Below are positions 11,591-22,411 of a stretch of 64,000 nucleotides of DNA, in pieces. Source of the DNA: Diplolepis rosae. Taxonomy: Eukaryota; Arthropoda; Insecta; Hymenoptera; Diplolepididae. The notes under the pieces were generated by a model, which saw nothing but the letters and a program-made list of their open reading frames with translations, searched no databases and had not been told where the DNA came from. The position numbers were made by a program, and so were the translations under genes. The DNA lies in contig JAPYXD010000741.1 of assembly GCA_030998225.1 (NCBI GenBank), positions 1,488,001-1,552,000 on the forward strand, read 5' to 3'. How positions within the stretch are numbered: position 1 is the first letter of the stretch; every line of letters starts with the position of its first letter.

Positions 11591-13263
11591 GGTATTAATT
11601 GTCTAGAAATCGATTTCTTCAAAAGTTTTTTTCTCCCACAAACTGTCAACTTCAGGCTACACTTCTTGATCGCTTATTATTTTCATAATAGAGAGACTAA
11701 CACTTGTCAGAATGGATGAATGTCGGTAGTGGAGAAGTGTGTAATTTTGAAATTGATCAATAGATGGCAATTAGAGTAAATTCTTTGAGAAGCATTTTGA
11801 AAAGTGAAGTACAAGAGAAAACTTTATTAAAACAATAGCTGTGAAAGTAAATGATTATATTTGAACATTAATGGTTACAAAAGCAAATTTTATTGCATTT
11901 TCAATGAGCCCGTTGTCTAGGATCATGCACCAGGTTGCTAAAACAATACTCCACAGGAACTTTTTTTTATATTCATATATTAAGAGTTATAAAAACAACT
12001 AAAAATGTATTTTCAATGACCACGTTGTCTAGGATCATGCACCAGGTTGCTAAAAAGGGTCATCAAAAATGCATTGTTAGTTGTTTTTAAAACCCTTAAT
12101 ATATGAATATAAAAAAAATTTCCTGTGGAGTATTGTTTTAGCAACCTGGTGCATGATTCTAGACAACGGGGTAATTGAAAATGCAACAGAATTTGATTTT
12201 GAAGAATTAGTGTTCGAATTTAAAAAAAGTTCCAGTAGATTATTATTTTAGCGACCTGGTGCATGATCCTGGACAAAATGGTCATTAAAAATGCATTGTT
12301 AGTTGTTTTTATAACCCTTAATATATGAATAAAAAAAAGTTCTTGTGGAGTATTGTTTTAGCAACCTGGTGCATGATCCTAGACAACGTGGTCATTGAAA
12401 ATACATTTTTAGTTGTTTTTATAACTCGTCATATATGAATATATAAAAAGTTCCAGTAGATTATTATTTTAGCAACCTGGTGTATAATCGTGGTCAACAG
12501 GGTCATTAAAAATGCATTGTTAGTTGTTTTTATAACCCTCAATATATGAATATAAAAAAAGTTCCTGTGGACTATTGTTTTATCAACCTGGTGCATGATC
12601 CTGGACAACGGGGTCATTGAAAATGCAATAGAATTTGCTTTTGAAGAATTAGTGTACGAATTTAAAAAAGGTCCCAGTAGATTATTAGTTTAGCGACCTG
12701 GTGCATGATCCTGGACAAAAGGGTCATTAAAAATGCATTGTTAGTTGTTTTTAAAACCCTTAATATATAAATATAAAAAAAAGTTCCTGTGGAGTATTGT
12801 TTTAGCAACCTGGTGCATGATCCTAGACAACGTGGTCATTGAAAATACATTTTTAGTTGTTTTTATAACTCTTAATATATGAATATAAAAAAAAGTTCCT
12901 GTGGAGTATTTTTTAGCAACCTGGTGCATGATCCTAGACAACGGGCTCATTGAAAATGCAATAAAATTTGCTTTTGTAACCATTAATGATTAAATATAAT
13001 CATTTACTTTCACAGCTATTGTTTTAATAAAGTTTTCTCTTGTACTTCACTTTTCAAAATGCTTCTCAAAGAATTTACTCTAATTGCCATCTATTGTTCA
13101 ATTTCAAAATTACACATTTCTCCACTACCGACATTCACCCATTCTGACAAGTGTTAGTCTCTCTATTATGAAAATAATAAGCGATCAAGAAGTGTAGCCT
13201 GAAGTTGACAGTTTCTGGGAGAAAAAAACTTTTGGAGAAATCGATTTCTAGACAATTAATACC
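11591..13263. mobile_element. Inverted-repeat element with internal tandem array
   Basis: Its ends are GGTATTAATTGTCTAG and the inverse at 13263. The arms are about 400 bp each (11591 to about 11990 and about 12860-13263). They match closely, with motifs such as CAAGAAGTGTAGCCTGAAGTTG in one arm and its inverse in the other. Between the arms is a 110-bp tandem array. No clear target duplication was seen, and the left border of the neighbouring hAT fragment was lost, so insertion may have come with a deletion. The short ORFs inside are repeat sequence. Confidence 0.75.
12100..12965. repeat. 110-bp tandem array with a 4-unit higher-order period
   Basis: The landmark CCTGGTGCATGATCCT (with variants) recurs at about 12141, 12250, 12366, 12477, 12588, 12698, 12808 and 12920, so the unit is about 110 bp. 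Units four apart are most alike: 12141 and 12588 share AATTTGCTTTTGAAGAATTA-type text, 12250 and 12698 share GGACAAAA, and 12366 and 12808 share CTAGACAACGTGG. That gives a higher-order period of about 441 bp. Inverted units stand at about 11925 and 12040, in the left arm. Confidence 0.85.
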
Positions 13264-13345
13264 CTACCAAAAATATCAATCCAACCTATTAATCGAGTAA
13301 AAAAGATCGATCTCCGTAGAATCGAATCGAGATTGCCCATCCCTA
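13264..13345. mobile_element. Right-end fragment of an older hAT-type element
   Basis: It ends GATTGCCCATCCCTA, followed by ATTATAGA (13346-13353). The same 8 bases precede the left end TAGGGATGGGC of the related fragment at 39438-40130 in copy 2. The two copies therefore preserve opposite ends of one ancestral insertion with an 8-bp duplication. Confidence 0.75.
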
Positions 13346-13581
13346 ATTATAGATAAAATACACATAATAAATTATGTGCATATGAGATCTAAATATCCAT
13401 TATATTATTATGAAATATAGTATATTATGTTGATTATTATTTATTACAAACATCTTTCTTCTTAGTGTTTTCAAATACTTATAAAGGAATTTTATAAATT
13501 CTTTATATTTGTTACTTTTTCAAATGTACGTTCATTCCTTATGTGAAAGTTTTGTTCATAAAAATGTAATTTTTTGAATTA

Positions 13582-14930
13582 GGGGAAAAGCGGCGAAATT
13601 GGCGCGTCGTCTAAATTGGCCTACCCTATTTTTCAGAAAATGATAACATAACAAAAAATAAAAATAGTTCTATCGTGTGCATTCTTGTATGATATGTATT
13701 TGATAGAAAACATTATAAAAATCTAATTGCTTAATACAGTTTTATTGCGATTAATCGTTTTTTGGCATAATGGTTATGTTCGAAGCCATTGAGTTAAATC
13801 GTTAAATAATAGTAATTCAAGGTGAATTAGATTAATGCAACGATTTTATAATCTTTGATATTTAATCTTACGAATAGGATAGAATATTTGTATCAAAAAA
13901 TAAGCATTTTACGTAAAAAGTATTTAATTAATGAACGATACCCTTGCGGCAAAATTGGCGCATACGAGATTCAAATCAGAGGCGAAGTTGGCACACGTGT
14001 TGTGTTTCTGGAAACCGGTGACTGAAGTCAAGTGCTCGGATGTTTATGATTGAAAATATAAAGAAGATAGTAATTACACAATTATTAATATATAGATATA
14101 TACATTTGAATGTTGCTGGACTTTTCTGCTAATCTTTTTCTTAAGATTTTTTGTGACATGGGAGGTAATGTGGTTCGCAAAACTGATGTAACGACTTTGT
14201 AAGGTTATATTCATTTGAACAATCAGTGGTTAAATTTTTTTTTTAAGTTTGAGGTATTAAGGCATTTTAAAAGCGATTTTTAATAATTAATTTGCAGTCT
14301 GACAGTGTTTTGAAAGTTTTCTCGATTTTAAGATGTGAAAGCAATGTAAGTAAAAAATTTGTATTTTTGATTGATTGTTTCTATTATTTATAAGTCTTCT
14401 AAAGTTAATTATTGTATATACTTTTGATTACAAATTCAAATAATTCTCTATAAAAATGATTTCAATTTGAATATTCACTTAAATATCCACAATTGCCAGT
14501 ATTTTATTGTACAAATATAAAATATATTTTAACTTTGGCTGGTTTATGTGAATAAAGGTATAAAAAACTTCACATATCTTGATATACTATCTCAAATTTA
14601 GTTTCAAATTATAACTACCTCTTTTCATCAACCTTTGCTACTGAAATGTAATTCTAAATCTATGAAAATATAACTAATACGTGGCAAGAGAAGATTATAA
14701 TATTAGTGCATCAATTTACCCGACATGGCGGGTAAATTGACGCAGGTGCAGTCCTTCGGAAATCTGAATAAAAACCTGCTTTAATAATTTTCAATGCAAT
14801 CTTTATCCATTGGAAAGTATAGAAAAGATATCCAGCTATTAAATAAATATTCTTTCATAATTTTTAGTCATATACTTTCTTTTTAAACTCGCACTTTCTA
14901 TTAGGTGCGTCAATTTCGCCGCTTCTCCCC
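13582..14930. mobile_element. TA-flanked MITE (GGGGAAAAGCGGCG ends)
   Basis: A 1,349-bp element with inverted ends GGGGAAAAGCGGCGAAATTG / CAATTTCGCCGCTTCTCCCC. TA is at 13580-13581 and 14931-14932. Internal copies of a similar motif (GCGGCAAAATTGGCGC near 13945, and GGCGGGTAAATTGACGC near 14728) suggest sub-terminal repeats. No transposase gene was seen, and the internal sequence is AT-rich. Confidence 0.82.
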
Positions 14931-15516
14931 TACTGAGAAGTTTTAAAATATAAAATACAAAATGTCCTATAATAAAATCTAATTTTTCTAACAAAATCAA
15001 GATGATATAATTAATACCCGTATTATAATTCAATTTGATGGAATTTCAATAGCCAATTTTTCTATTATAATATGTAAGACTGATATAATATCAATAATAT
15101 TGATAATATAAATAAATATTGTATTTTTTTTAATAATCACAATGTAAATATTAATGTTAAAACGAAGATAACAGAACTTTGATTTCAATTTCCAGCCAGA
15201 ATTACAAAGACAATTTTCGCCCAAATTTCAAGCATATTACCCTTTATATCAGTAAAAATTGCTTTAAATAATATTTAAAACTTTCTAGTTCAATGTGTTG
15301 TAAAAAAAAATATGATCAAGTAGTTTTTATCCCCCAAAATTTAATTTTTATGCATTTTTCCCATGCATTAAAATGAACTCAGGCCTCATGAACAATCAGC
15401 GCCCCTAGCGGCCACGGTCAATTCTTGTGACATTTTCGTTTCGCGGATTACGTGCATTCTGGCTAAGATGCAGGGGGCTGGTTAGGAGAGTGTCGGCTAC
15501 GATAGGTTTTACTGTA

Positions 15517-16622
15517 TATTTTTTAGAATTTTCATCCATAGATATCTGATGGAATCCGGATGACAAATCAAAAGCTGAGAAGAATTTCGCCTTACCTAAA
15601 TGATCTAAAATATCATCGATGGCTGGGAGTGCGTATGCATTTTGATCTGTCATCTCGTTCAACTTTCTGAAATCCACCACTATTCTCCATTTCTTTTGTC
15701 CTGAAGCATCGACTTTTTTTGGTACAACCCATAGTGGTGAAATATATGGTGAATTTGAATTCTTTATTATCCCTTTGACATACATGTCTTTAACTTGGTT
15801 ATTTATTTCCTGTATGTGGCACTTTGGAGGTTTATAGAATTTATTGTTAATAACTTTTTCCTCTTTTATAACAATTTTGTGTGATGCAAGACTAGTACAT
15901 GGCAGAGGGTCCCCCGGGAGTGTGAAGACATCGTGATAGTGTAAGATAATTTTTTCTATAGGAGTTATGTGATCTTGTTCCATATGAGAAAGTCTACAGT
16001 TTTCCTGTAATAATTTGATTCGCTTTCTATACTCTTCGGTCGATATGTGTTGTATTTTTTCTTTGAAATTATTTATTTTTATATAACTATATTTAATTTC
16101 ATTCGTTGGTATCATTACAGTTTCGTTTGAATGATTTGCAATAAGTATTCGAATTTGTCCTTCTGAAATTTTATATACGTAAGTTGACAAATAAGGGCTT
16201 TGTTCTATAATGACATTTCCGATTTTTCTGCCATTTTCGATGTTTACAACTTTGACACTTGATCTTGGGATAAATATACCGCTATCAATTAGGTCATGAT
16301 TGAAATCATTTAATATTAAATTTGAATTTGATAAAGTAAATTTGTCATTGTATAGAAATGGTACTCTAATTATTCCGTCCTCCGGTATAGGAAAATTTTT
16401 TGATACTATATAAAACAAGTGTTTTTTATTCAAGTATTTGAAAGTGGTTGAACGCGTAGATAAGTGTTTATCATTTCCCATGTAGAATTCCTTGTTGCAA
16501 TTTTTTATAGGGTGTTTTGGGTGTAAAATATTTTCTTTAATCAAATTAATTGATGATCCACTATCAATTAGCAGCTTGCCTAGTCTTCGTAATCCGTACA
16601 TGTTTGCTCGTATTGAAAACAA
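15517..16622 (-). pseudogene. pol: Gypsy protease and RT N-terminal part
   Basis: The open frame gives the aspartic protease motif LLIDSGSSINLI near its start. About 300 residues in come the RT fingers and palm: WVVPKKVDASGQKKWRIVVD, then LPAIDDILDHL and FFSAFDLSSGFHQI, which includes the first catalytic aspartate. It is cut immediately after KKYT by the MITE 8236-15514, and the RT resumes at 8235. The printed open frame continues a little into MITE sequence (to 15405), which is not real coding. Confidence 0.92.
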
Positions 16623-16639
16623 TCGTCCAGATATGGCTG

Positions 16640-17959
16640 AAACTCGGTCTCGCTCATTGTTATCTCTTCTTTTTCTTGATGAAATTCCGCTGGCTCTTTC
16701 CTTACTGATACATCTTGTTCGTAAGTGCAGTTTACTCTTTGCGGTGGACGTCTGTTGTACTGTCCTGATCGAAAAATTTTCTTTTTATAGCATTGATCTT
16801 CACTGTCTAGGTAACTTGCAAAAATTACATGATGGTTTCAACTTATCTATCGGCTTAGAATAGTTTTGAGATCCCTGGGTCCTTATCGGTTGAGCAAACA
16901 GTCTTTGTGAAACTTGCTGGTATGGTTTCTTAGTCGCTGGTGCTAAGTTTACCTTCCTCGGCTGTTGCTTTTCCTTAAACCATATCTCTGCTTCGAGAGC
17001 TTCTTGTTGGGCTTGATTTAGGCTTACAGCCTTTAAAGGTCGGACTTGGATACCTATTTCTTCTCGTAGATTCATGATATACCTTTTTATAGCTGATTTT
17101 TCCTCTATTTTCAGCGCTAATTTTCTTTCCGTGGGATTTAAGTGTTCTGCTTGCTTTCAGCAAGAAGCCACAAACAAGAAGAAGAAGAAGTGTTCTGCTT
17201 GTAAAGCGTATTGTAACTCGTTTAAATACTGTCGAAATCTTTGGTTATAACTTTGTACGTTTTCAGTGTTTTGTTGTTTTATATTTTCTAATCTTGACCG
17301 TGCTAGATCAACAGAACTATTAGTGCCTAAGTTGTGTCGCAAGGCTTCGTATAACTCTTCATAAGTATTAATTGAGGTGAATCTAACAGCTCTTTTTGCA
17401 TTTTCAACTATTTTTCCTGCGATAATAAAATCTAGTAATAAATTTTGTTGATTGCATCGAAGTCGGGCTTTCTTTATACTATTAATAAAATCCTCGACCC
17501 CATTATCATCACGTCCTTTCAAAGGTTCTATAGTTCTAATGATATCTTTAGCAGGCGAAGTTACATTTTCGGGATCTTGGGTGATACGACTGCTTACCGG
17601 AATTTGTTCACATGTGTGTTATGTGAGGGGTGACGTATTAAGATAGGTTTGATGATGTGGAAAGGAAGATTGGGGAGAGGCGGAGGAGACGTTACCGTAA
17701 TCTCTTCATGTGATTCATCTTTAGTCTCTAGCATATGACAATGTTTAGCTAGTTTTTTTATATCTTCTACCCTTTTCCTATTTCCGTTGTCAAGCAGAAG
17801 AAGTTTATCTTTCATCACTTCTTGATTATTTTCCATCAAGTTTAATTTTTCCCAAATTTTGTTCAAAAGTTCCGCGACAGGAAGTGAATCGCTGATTTGG
17901 AAAGGAGTTTCTGGTCTTGACAATTTGGAAGCGATTATAAATAGTAATTTAGATAACAA
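16640..17959 (-). pseudogene. gag: Gypsy gag, frameshifted
   Basis: This is the structural nucleocapsid gene. 17203-17959 reads as gag, with a region like NLGTNSSVDLARSRLENIKQ typical of Gypsy-group capsids. A 49-bp insertion (about 17140-17188, bounded by two copies of AAGTGTTCTGCTTG, with filler CAAGAAGCCACAAACAAGAA) breaks the frame. The frame resumes at 16800-17163. A zinc-knuckle start, CNFCK, is at about 16820-16840, with its histidine and last cysteine in another frame. Confidence 0.85.
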
Positions 17960-18512
17960 ATAAAAATTTATTTACACTCTTTTTTTTTGGTGTAATCGTC
18001 TGTAAAATGTCGCTACGCGCAAAACAATTTCTATTTATTTATTTATTTGAACTTCGCTAATAACAATTATACCCGTGATCGTCGAAACTACTACCAAAAT
18101 AAAATTAAAGTTGTATAATTTCTTCTTTGTTACTCGCAGAAAGTACATCTTGTAGAATTATGCGTTCGTTGGGAATCGTGTATCCTTGTTACTAGGCAGC
18201 TAATCAATCCAGAGTGTTGACGTGTAGACAGCAAATTCACTCGGTGCTAGCTTGGCTAGGTGACGTCTCCCCTTTTAAGGATTTATACCTCAGGACTAAC
18301 TCCTAGGGTTACTCAGTTCACCCTAATTTTAGTATTGCCCCTGTGCCTATTCACGATCGAGATTTTGACGGTGAATATGTGGCAGTAATTTGTTTATTTA
18401 ACGACTGAACCTTGTTTATGAAGACTTGAACTTTGCAAAGTTCCAGGAGCTTCTTTTGATCCCAGCACAGATCTCGTAAGATCAGAGGGATCCTGGCAGG
18501 ATCACCAAAATA
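17960..18512 (-). other. Gypsy leader with candidate primer-binding site
   Basis: This is noncoding leader between the 5' LTR and gag. Read on the minus strand, the sequence after the LTR is TATTTTGGTGATCCTGCC. TGGTGATCC is a candidate primer-binding site, but its tRNA cannot be named with confidence. Confidence 0.5.
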
Positions 18513-19378
18513 TGTAACGCCGTGGAGTTTTTTAAGTAAAAACGCAATAGAATACTTCTATGGCGTTTATCTTGTAAAAAACCAATCACTACAATTTTCT
18601 CACTTCAACTGATTAATCGATGTGATTTTATATTTATTCAAATAAATAATAAGTTGGAGTTAGGTTCCACAGAACAAACACATAAACTCACTTTTACTAA
18701 TAGGTACTTTATTTTAGTTTATTACGGAGGAACAGCCGGAGTAGAACTGACTGCTTGACACACAGTACGTCCACTACCATGTATTTTAGGAGGGTACTTA
18801 AAAAAGTGAAAATGAGCATCAGCGCCGCTAAGTTATGATAGCAAGAACTAATATCAATGCAAACGAAACTCCCGTACCCCGCAACCCGAAACCCATCAAG
18901 AAGGTGGGCATTGAATGACATTGAAATGTTAACATCTGATGAAACGAAATCAAGAATGTAACTTTTGAATTCCTTTTAATGCCTAGGAATTAAAATGCGT
19001 TCAAAAGTTTTATCCTCGATTCCATTTCTTTCCAGACTTTGACATTTCAATGCCATTTAATGCCCACATTCTTACTAGATATATTCTAAAGAGCGGAAAT
19101 TTTTAAAACGTGAATCAATGATTCATACCATTTGATTTTATCAAAAGAATATCAAGCTGCAGTTGCTATGGTTACGATAGGTTAAAAAGAACATCGGTAG
19201 CGACAATAGCGCCACCACTTGTTGATAACAAACACTATAATTCGTTCCCCTTTTCTCCTATATGAGTGGACCCACTATGGCTTGACATAGCCGTTGCTAA
19301 GGGCTCGTTCGAGGGCCTTATCTAGGAGGTAATGGGGACGCATGCTTATCTCACGTATACACGTATACATGTTTCACA
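18513..19378 (-). repeat. 5' LTR of the Gypsy element, with an insertion
   Basis: It starts TGTAACGCC and ends TTTCACA, matching LTR 1463-1838, and is flanked on the right by CTAG. The extra length is mainly a 467-bp insertion at 18748-19214 plus about 20 bp (GGCCTTATCTAGGAGG) near the end. Confidence 0.9.
18748..19214. mobile_element. Palindromic insertion in the 5' LTR
   Basis: Sequence absent from the sister LTR. Its centre is a hairpin-like inverted repeat: GTGGGCATTGAATGACATTG near 18904 against CAATGCCATTTAATGCCCAC near 19049. The outer ends do not show clear terminal repeats, so the family is unknown. Confidence 0.65.
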
Positions 19379-19382
19379 CTAG

Positions 19383-19564
19383 GCAATAATGCTTACTTTC
19401 TTAGTCAACGCTGAGGACCGGATTCCGTGGAAATCCCAGCCACTGCTTACGGTGATGACGTGTCAATCGCCTGCTGTCGTTGAGTGCTGTCACTATGCCG
19501 GGTTGACGCACCGTAGCCGACGTCACTGTTGTTATGCCGATCTTCCACAGGCTTTATCGTTTGC
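19383..19564. other. Right flank of the Gypsy insertion, no gene recognised
   Basis: GC-richer unique sequence. No exon was supported; with 1260-1458 it would form the pre-insertion locus, probably intron or intergenic DNA next to the lipase gene. Confidence 0.4.
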
Positions 19565-19568
19565 TTAA

Positions 19569-20282
19569 GGGGGTTTCCTCATCAGTGGCTCATAAAAAAG
19601 GTGGTTTTTTAGGATTTTTTTAAACATGAAAACAGCAAGAGAAACAAATGATCTTTTGTGTATCTTTGATCATATATTTATTCAACAATAAAAAGTGTTT
19701 TGAATGTCAAAATAAATAAAAATGGCGGATTTATAAACAATCTCTCGCAGCAGCTCGCCGCGGACAACTCAAACTCCGTGAAAAATTCAGCCCGTAATTT
19801 TTACCTAAAACAAAAAATTAAAATACTTCCTTATTCGGAAGGCTTTTCTGCACAGTATAGCCTATTATGGTGATTGAAAGTTGAAATTTGAATATTTCAG
19901 TCATTTTATAATAAAGTACTCGCTTTTTCGGCCTTTTTTTAGCAGTAAGTGCGTTAATAACATTGTAAAAAGAGATTTTTTAATACATTGTTTTAACTCA
20001 GTCTGTGCACAATTAAATTATCTAAAAAACAGTGTTTTACTTGTATACATAGCTTTTATAGTTTTTTTGTAATCGTGCACGGAATTTCAAAAAACATAGT
20101 TTTAATAAAATGGGCTTTAAAGTTTTTCGAAGGAAAAAAATTAAATTAAAGGAAACTTACAGGCAATAGATGTTAATCAGCTATACCCGGTCCGTACAAG
20201 AATATTCTCAGATAATAATTCTAATGATTGAAGCAACAAGAAAAAAATCGATTTTTTTAAGCTGACTGATGAGGAGACCCCC
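19569..20282. mobile_element. TTAA-flanked MITE, second family
   Basis: A 714-bp element with inverted ends GGGGGTTTCCTCATCAG and GGGGGTCTCCTCATCAG. TTAA lies at 19565-19568 and 20283-20286. It has the same target and nearly the same length as the MITE at 7259-7965, but the sub-terminal sequence differs. No transposase. Confidence 0.85.
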
Positions 20283-20286
20283 TTAA

Positions 20287-21152
20287 TGTGCCTCTTGTGC
20301 CTGTTTGTGGGCCTCAATCTATTTTTAAGCTTTGGGAAACTTGATTTTTCTTAGTATAATAGCTACTTGATTCACCATTAATTTTTAATCAAGTACCTAC
20401 TTGCTTGGTTGTCGGACATGCCCGTAGGAGTCTAGAGTTCACTTTTCTTTGAGTTCCGTAAAACTCTTTCTTCTCTGCTTCCTTGGTTTGTTTCGCCAAT
20501 AGGTTTCTATATGGGTTCTCTCAATCCGTAGAAAACCGAGATTTGATTTTTTTAAACCGAGAAGACCTATCCTGGAAGTATCGCAAAATTTTATGAGTAA
20601 AAAATATATGTTCATGTTTTTGAAATACTGCTGAGTCATCTAACTGATGCTCAGCCTTTCTTTATTCGGCAGAGGTACGATGTACAGTCCTTGAAGACTA
20701 ATGTGAAACTGAACTTAACTGGCACTAGGACCCAGTGCCACGCTCTATACACTCTCGGGAGGAAGAGAGTGAAAGTAGGTCATCGGGGCACATGATTTTC
20801 CAAATAAAAAATGATTTTGCGGTTTTTTATTTCTAACCCTTTCAGCATTTGAAAAAAAATTAATCCAGCAAACAAATTAAAATTCTTTAAGAAATTCCAA
20901 ACAAGATAAGACATAAACTATAAATATGCTTACATTTTGAAAGTTAACATTTTTATAATTACAAAGTGACTGTTTGTAGAGATTCGTCCAAAGAAGCTCA
21001 ATAATTGCTCTCCAAATTAAATAAATGATTAATTATCTAATTGCAAATAAGTTTGAATATAACTTATAGTTGTATATTCAAGTAATACTATAAAAAATAT
21101 TTTGTCTAAGACAGTATTATTAATAATTAAATATTGACTTTTTTATTATCAG
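20287..21152. other. No gene seen; probable lipase intron
   Basis: AT-rich sequence without a supported exon, ending in a polypyrimidine tract and AG at 21151-21152, the acceptor of the first recognised lipase exon. Confidence 0.45.
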
Positions 21153-21808
21153 GCCACGCAGACTTTTATCCAAATGGTGGAAAAACGCAACCCGGTTGTT
21201 TAGGGAAAACGGCTGTAAAATTAAGTCTACCAATTTCACAAACAGGTAATTTATTTAAAAAGCTGACGACTATTTGAATTCTAGTAACCGAAATCGATTT
21301 AAAAAACCTTTTACACAGCGATCAATCAAGCTATCTGCAGTCATGGTCGATCTTACACGTACTTTACTGAATCAATACTCGCATTAGTCGAACAGAACTG
21401 CACGTTTTGGGCACACGATTGGGATTTAACTTTTAGACACGTCCTTCGAATAATGCATGAAAAGTGTTCTTTAGAAACTTGCACAGAAATGGGCATTAAT
21501 TCAATACATTATCCTCGTCGAGGGACATTTTTTATTTTTACTTCTGGATCGAACCCTCATTGCGGTAAGATTTTTAAATCAAATTAAATAAGATACATTA
21601 AAAACTCGCTGTCTTTTTATTTTATTTATATTATATCTTAACGCAATTTTCATATTTTGATTTATGGTCATTTCAACTCATAAACTCCCGGGTATGTTTT
21701 GACGAATAATGCGTTTTTTTACTTTTATTAGTGTCTGATGCACAGATGTTTTTAGGAATTTCAGTTACGCTCCTTAGTGCACATGATGAAATAATTGAGT
21801 TACAATAA
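21153..21808 (+). CDS. Pancreatic-lipase-family protein (phospholipase A1-like), last three exons
   Basis: Secreted esterases of this family hydrolyse phospholipids or acylglycerols using a Ser-Asp-His triad. Exons: 21153-21245, 21319-21564 and probably 21732-21808, each bounded by AG/GT and all in phase 1. The first encodes HADFYPNGGKTQPGC, a signature of the family. The second encodes AICSHGRSYTYFTESI, holding the likely catalytic histidine, and then several cysteines and GTFFIFT. The third ends at TAA 21806-21808, and AATAAA follows at 21932-21937. The serine and aspartate exons are not in the window and must lie upstream, perhaps beyond the Gypsy insertion. The last exon is the least certain. 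This looks like an intact host gene 3' end. Confidence 0.85.
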
Positions 21809-21954
21809 CTTATTGACAATTATACGTCGCAAAGTAAATAATCATCATGTTTAACTGCAATGGCTTTTGATAGTTACAAATTAAAAAATATTTTTGAGGA
21901 AGAAATTGACTTATTTAATAGAATTGTGAAGAATAAACGAAATAGTCATTTGTT

Positions 21955-22245
21955 ATGAAGGTTCGAGAGGGTATTTCTATGTAATTTCACGCGCTGAATA
22001 TGAAAAAAAATTCCCGCAGACACCCTTGACTTTGAAAATCTTTATTTCAAGGTCAAAGGTGCTTTGAGGATTTTTTTTACTCTTATTCCCATTTTTAGCG
22101 TATCAATAACGCTGGAAAGCCATCTCCAATTTTCGCTTATGCATAAAATGTGACCTTGACTGTAGATTTGCAAGGTCAAGGATACCTCAGTGGTTTTTTC
22201 AGTATTTTTTTTCCATTCATTCCATCAAATTACGCAGAAAAACAC
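21955..22245. repeat. Dispersed repeat related to 34455-34850
   Basis: It shares AAGGTTCGAGAGGGTATTTC and following sequence with 34463 onward, in the same orientation. Internal units repeat ACACCCTTGAC / AAGGTCAA text. Confidence 0.8.
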
Positions 22246-22411
22246 TCTGAAATTCTGTCTTGGTAAATGTGGTTTATTTAAGGTAATGAAAATCAAAGCA
22301 CGTTTCGCATGCGAGCTGTTCACTCAGAGAACATAGCAACGACTAAACACCTGTTCGTCAACGATTTAGGCAGCTTACTCCAAACGGTAGCTTACAGTTG
22401 CGCATCTTTTC

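Larger units (their letters stand above)
11247..15480. mobile_element. hAT-type nonautonomous element, copy 1
   Basis: The ends are CAGCCCCAGG (left) and CAGGGGGCTG (right). An exact 8-bp target duplication GTTAGGAG lies at 11239-11246 and 15481-15488. The first 340 bp and the last 330 bp match the element at 39036-40363. The middle is expanded by an inverted-repeat element, an older hAT fragment, a TA-flanked MITE and about 450 bp of other AT-rich sequence. No transposase was found. Confidence 0.9.
8236..15514. mobile_element. pogo/Tc1-like MITE that carries two hAT-type insertions
   Basis: Its inverted ends read CAGTAAAACCTATCGTAGCC on both sides (8236 and, inverted, to 15514). TA follows on the right (15515-15516); the left flank reads TG at the same place, best explained as a mutated TA. 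Excising it restores the RT sense strand. Only about 635 bp belongs to this element (8236-8296, 10686-11246 and 15481-15514); the rest is younger insertions. No transposase was seen. Confidence 0.83.
1463..19378 (-). mobile_element. Errantivirus-like Gypsy LTR retroelement, decayed, with nested insertions
   Basis: Two related LTRs (1463-1838 and 18513-19378) start TGTAACGCC and end TTTCACA on the + strand. They are flanked by the 4-bp target duplication CTAG (1459-1462 and 19379-19382). Between them, on the minus strand and in the order expected for the family, lie gag (about 16640-17959), protease-RT-RNase H-integrase (split over 5265-16622) and an env-like gene (1992-4962). A polypurine tract abuts the 3' LTR (the C/T-rich stretch at 1839-1850 read on the minus strand). 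The span is 17.9 kb, of which nearly 10 kb is later insertions. All reading frames carry stops or frameshifts, and the LTRs differ by substitutions and small indels, so this is an old inactive copy. Confidence 0.93.

Noticed and set aside
12429..12983. Regularly spaced repeats resembling a CRISPR array
   Set aside because: Head-to-tail ~110-bp units without unique spacers, in a eukaryotic mobile element.
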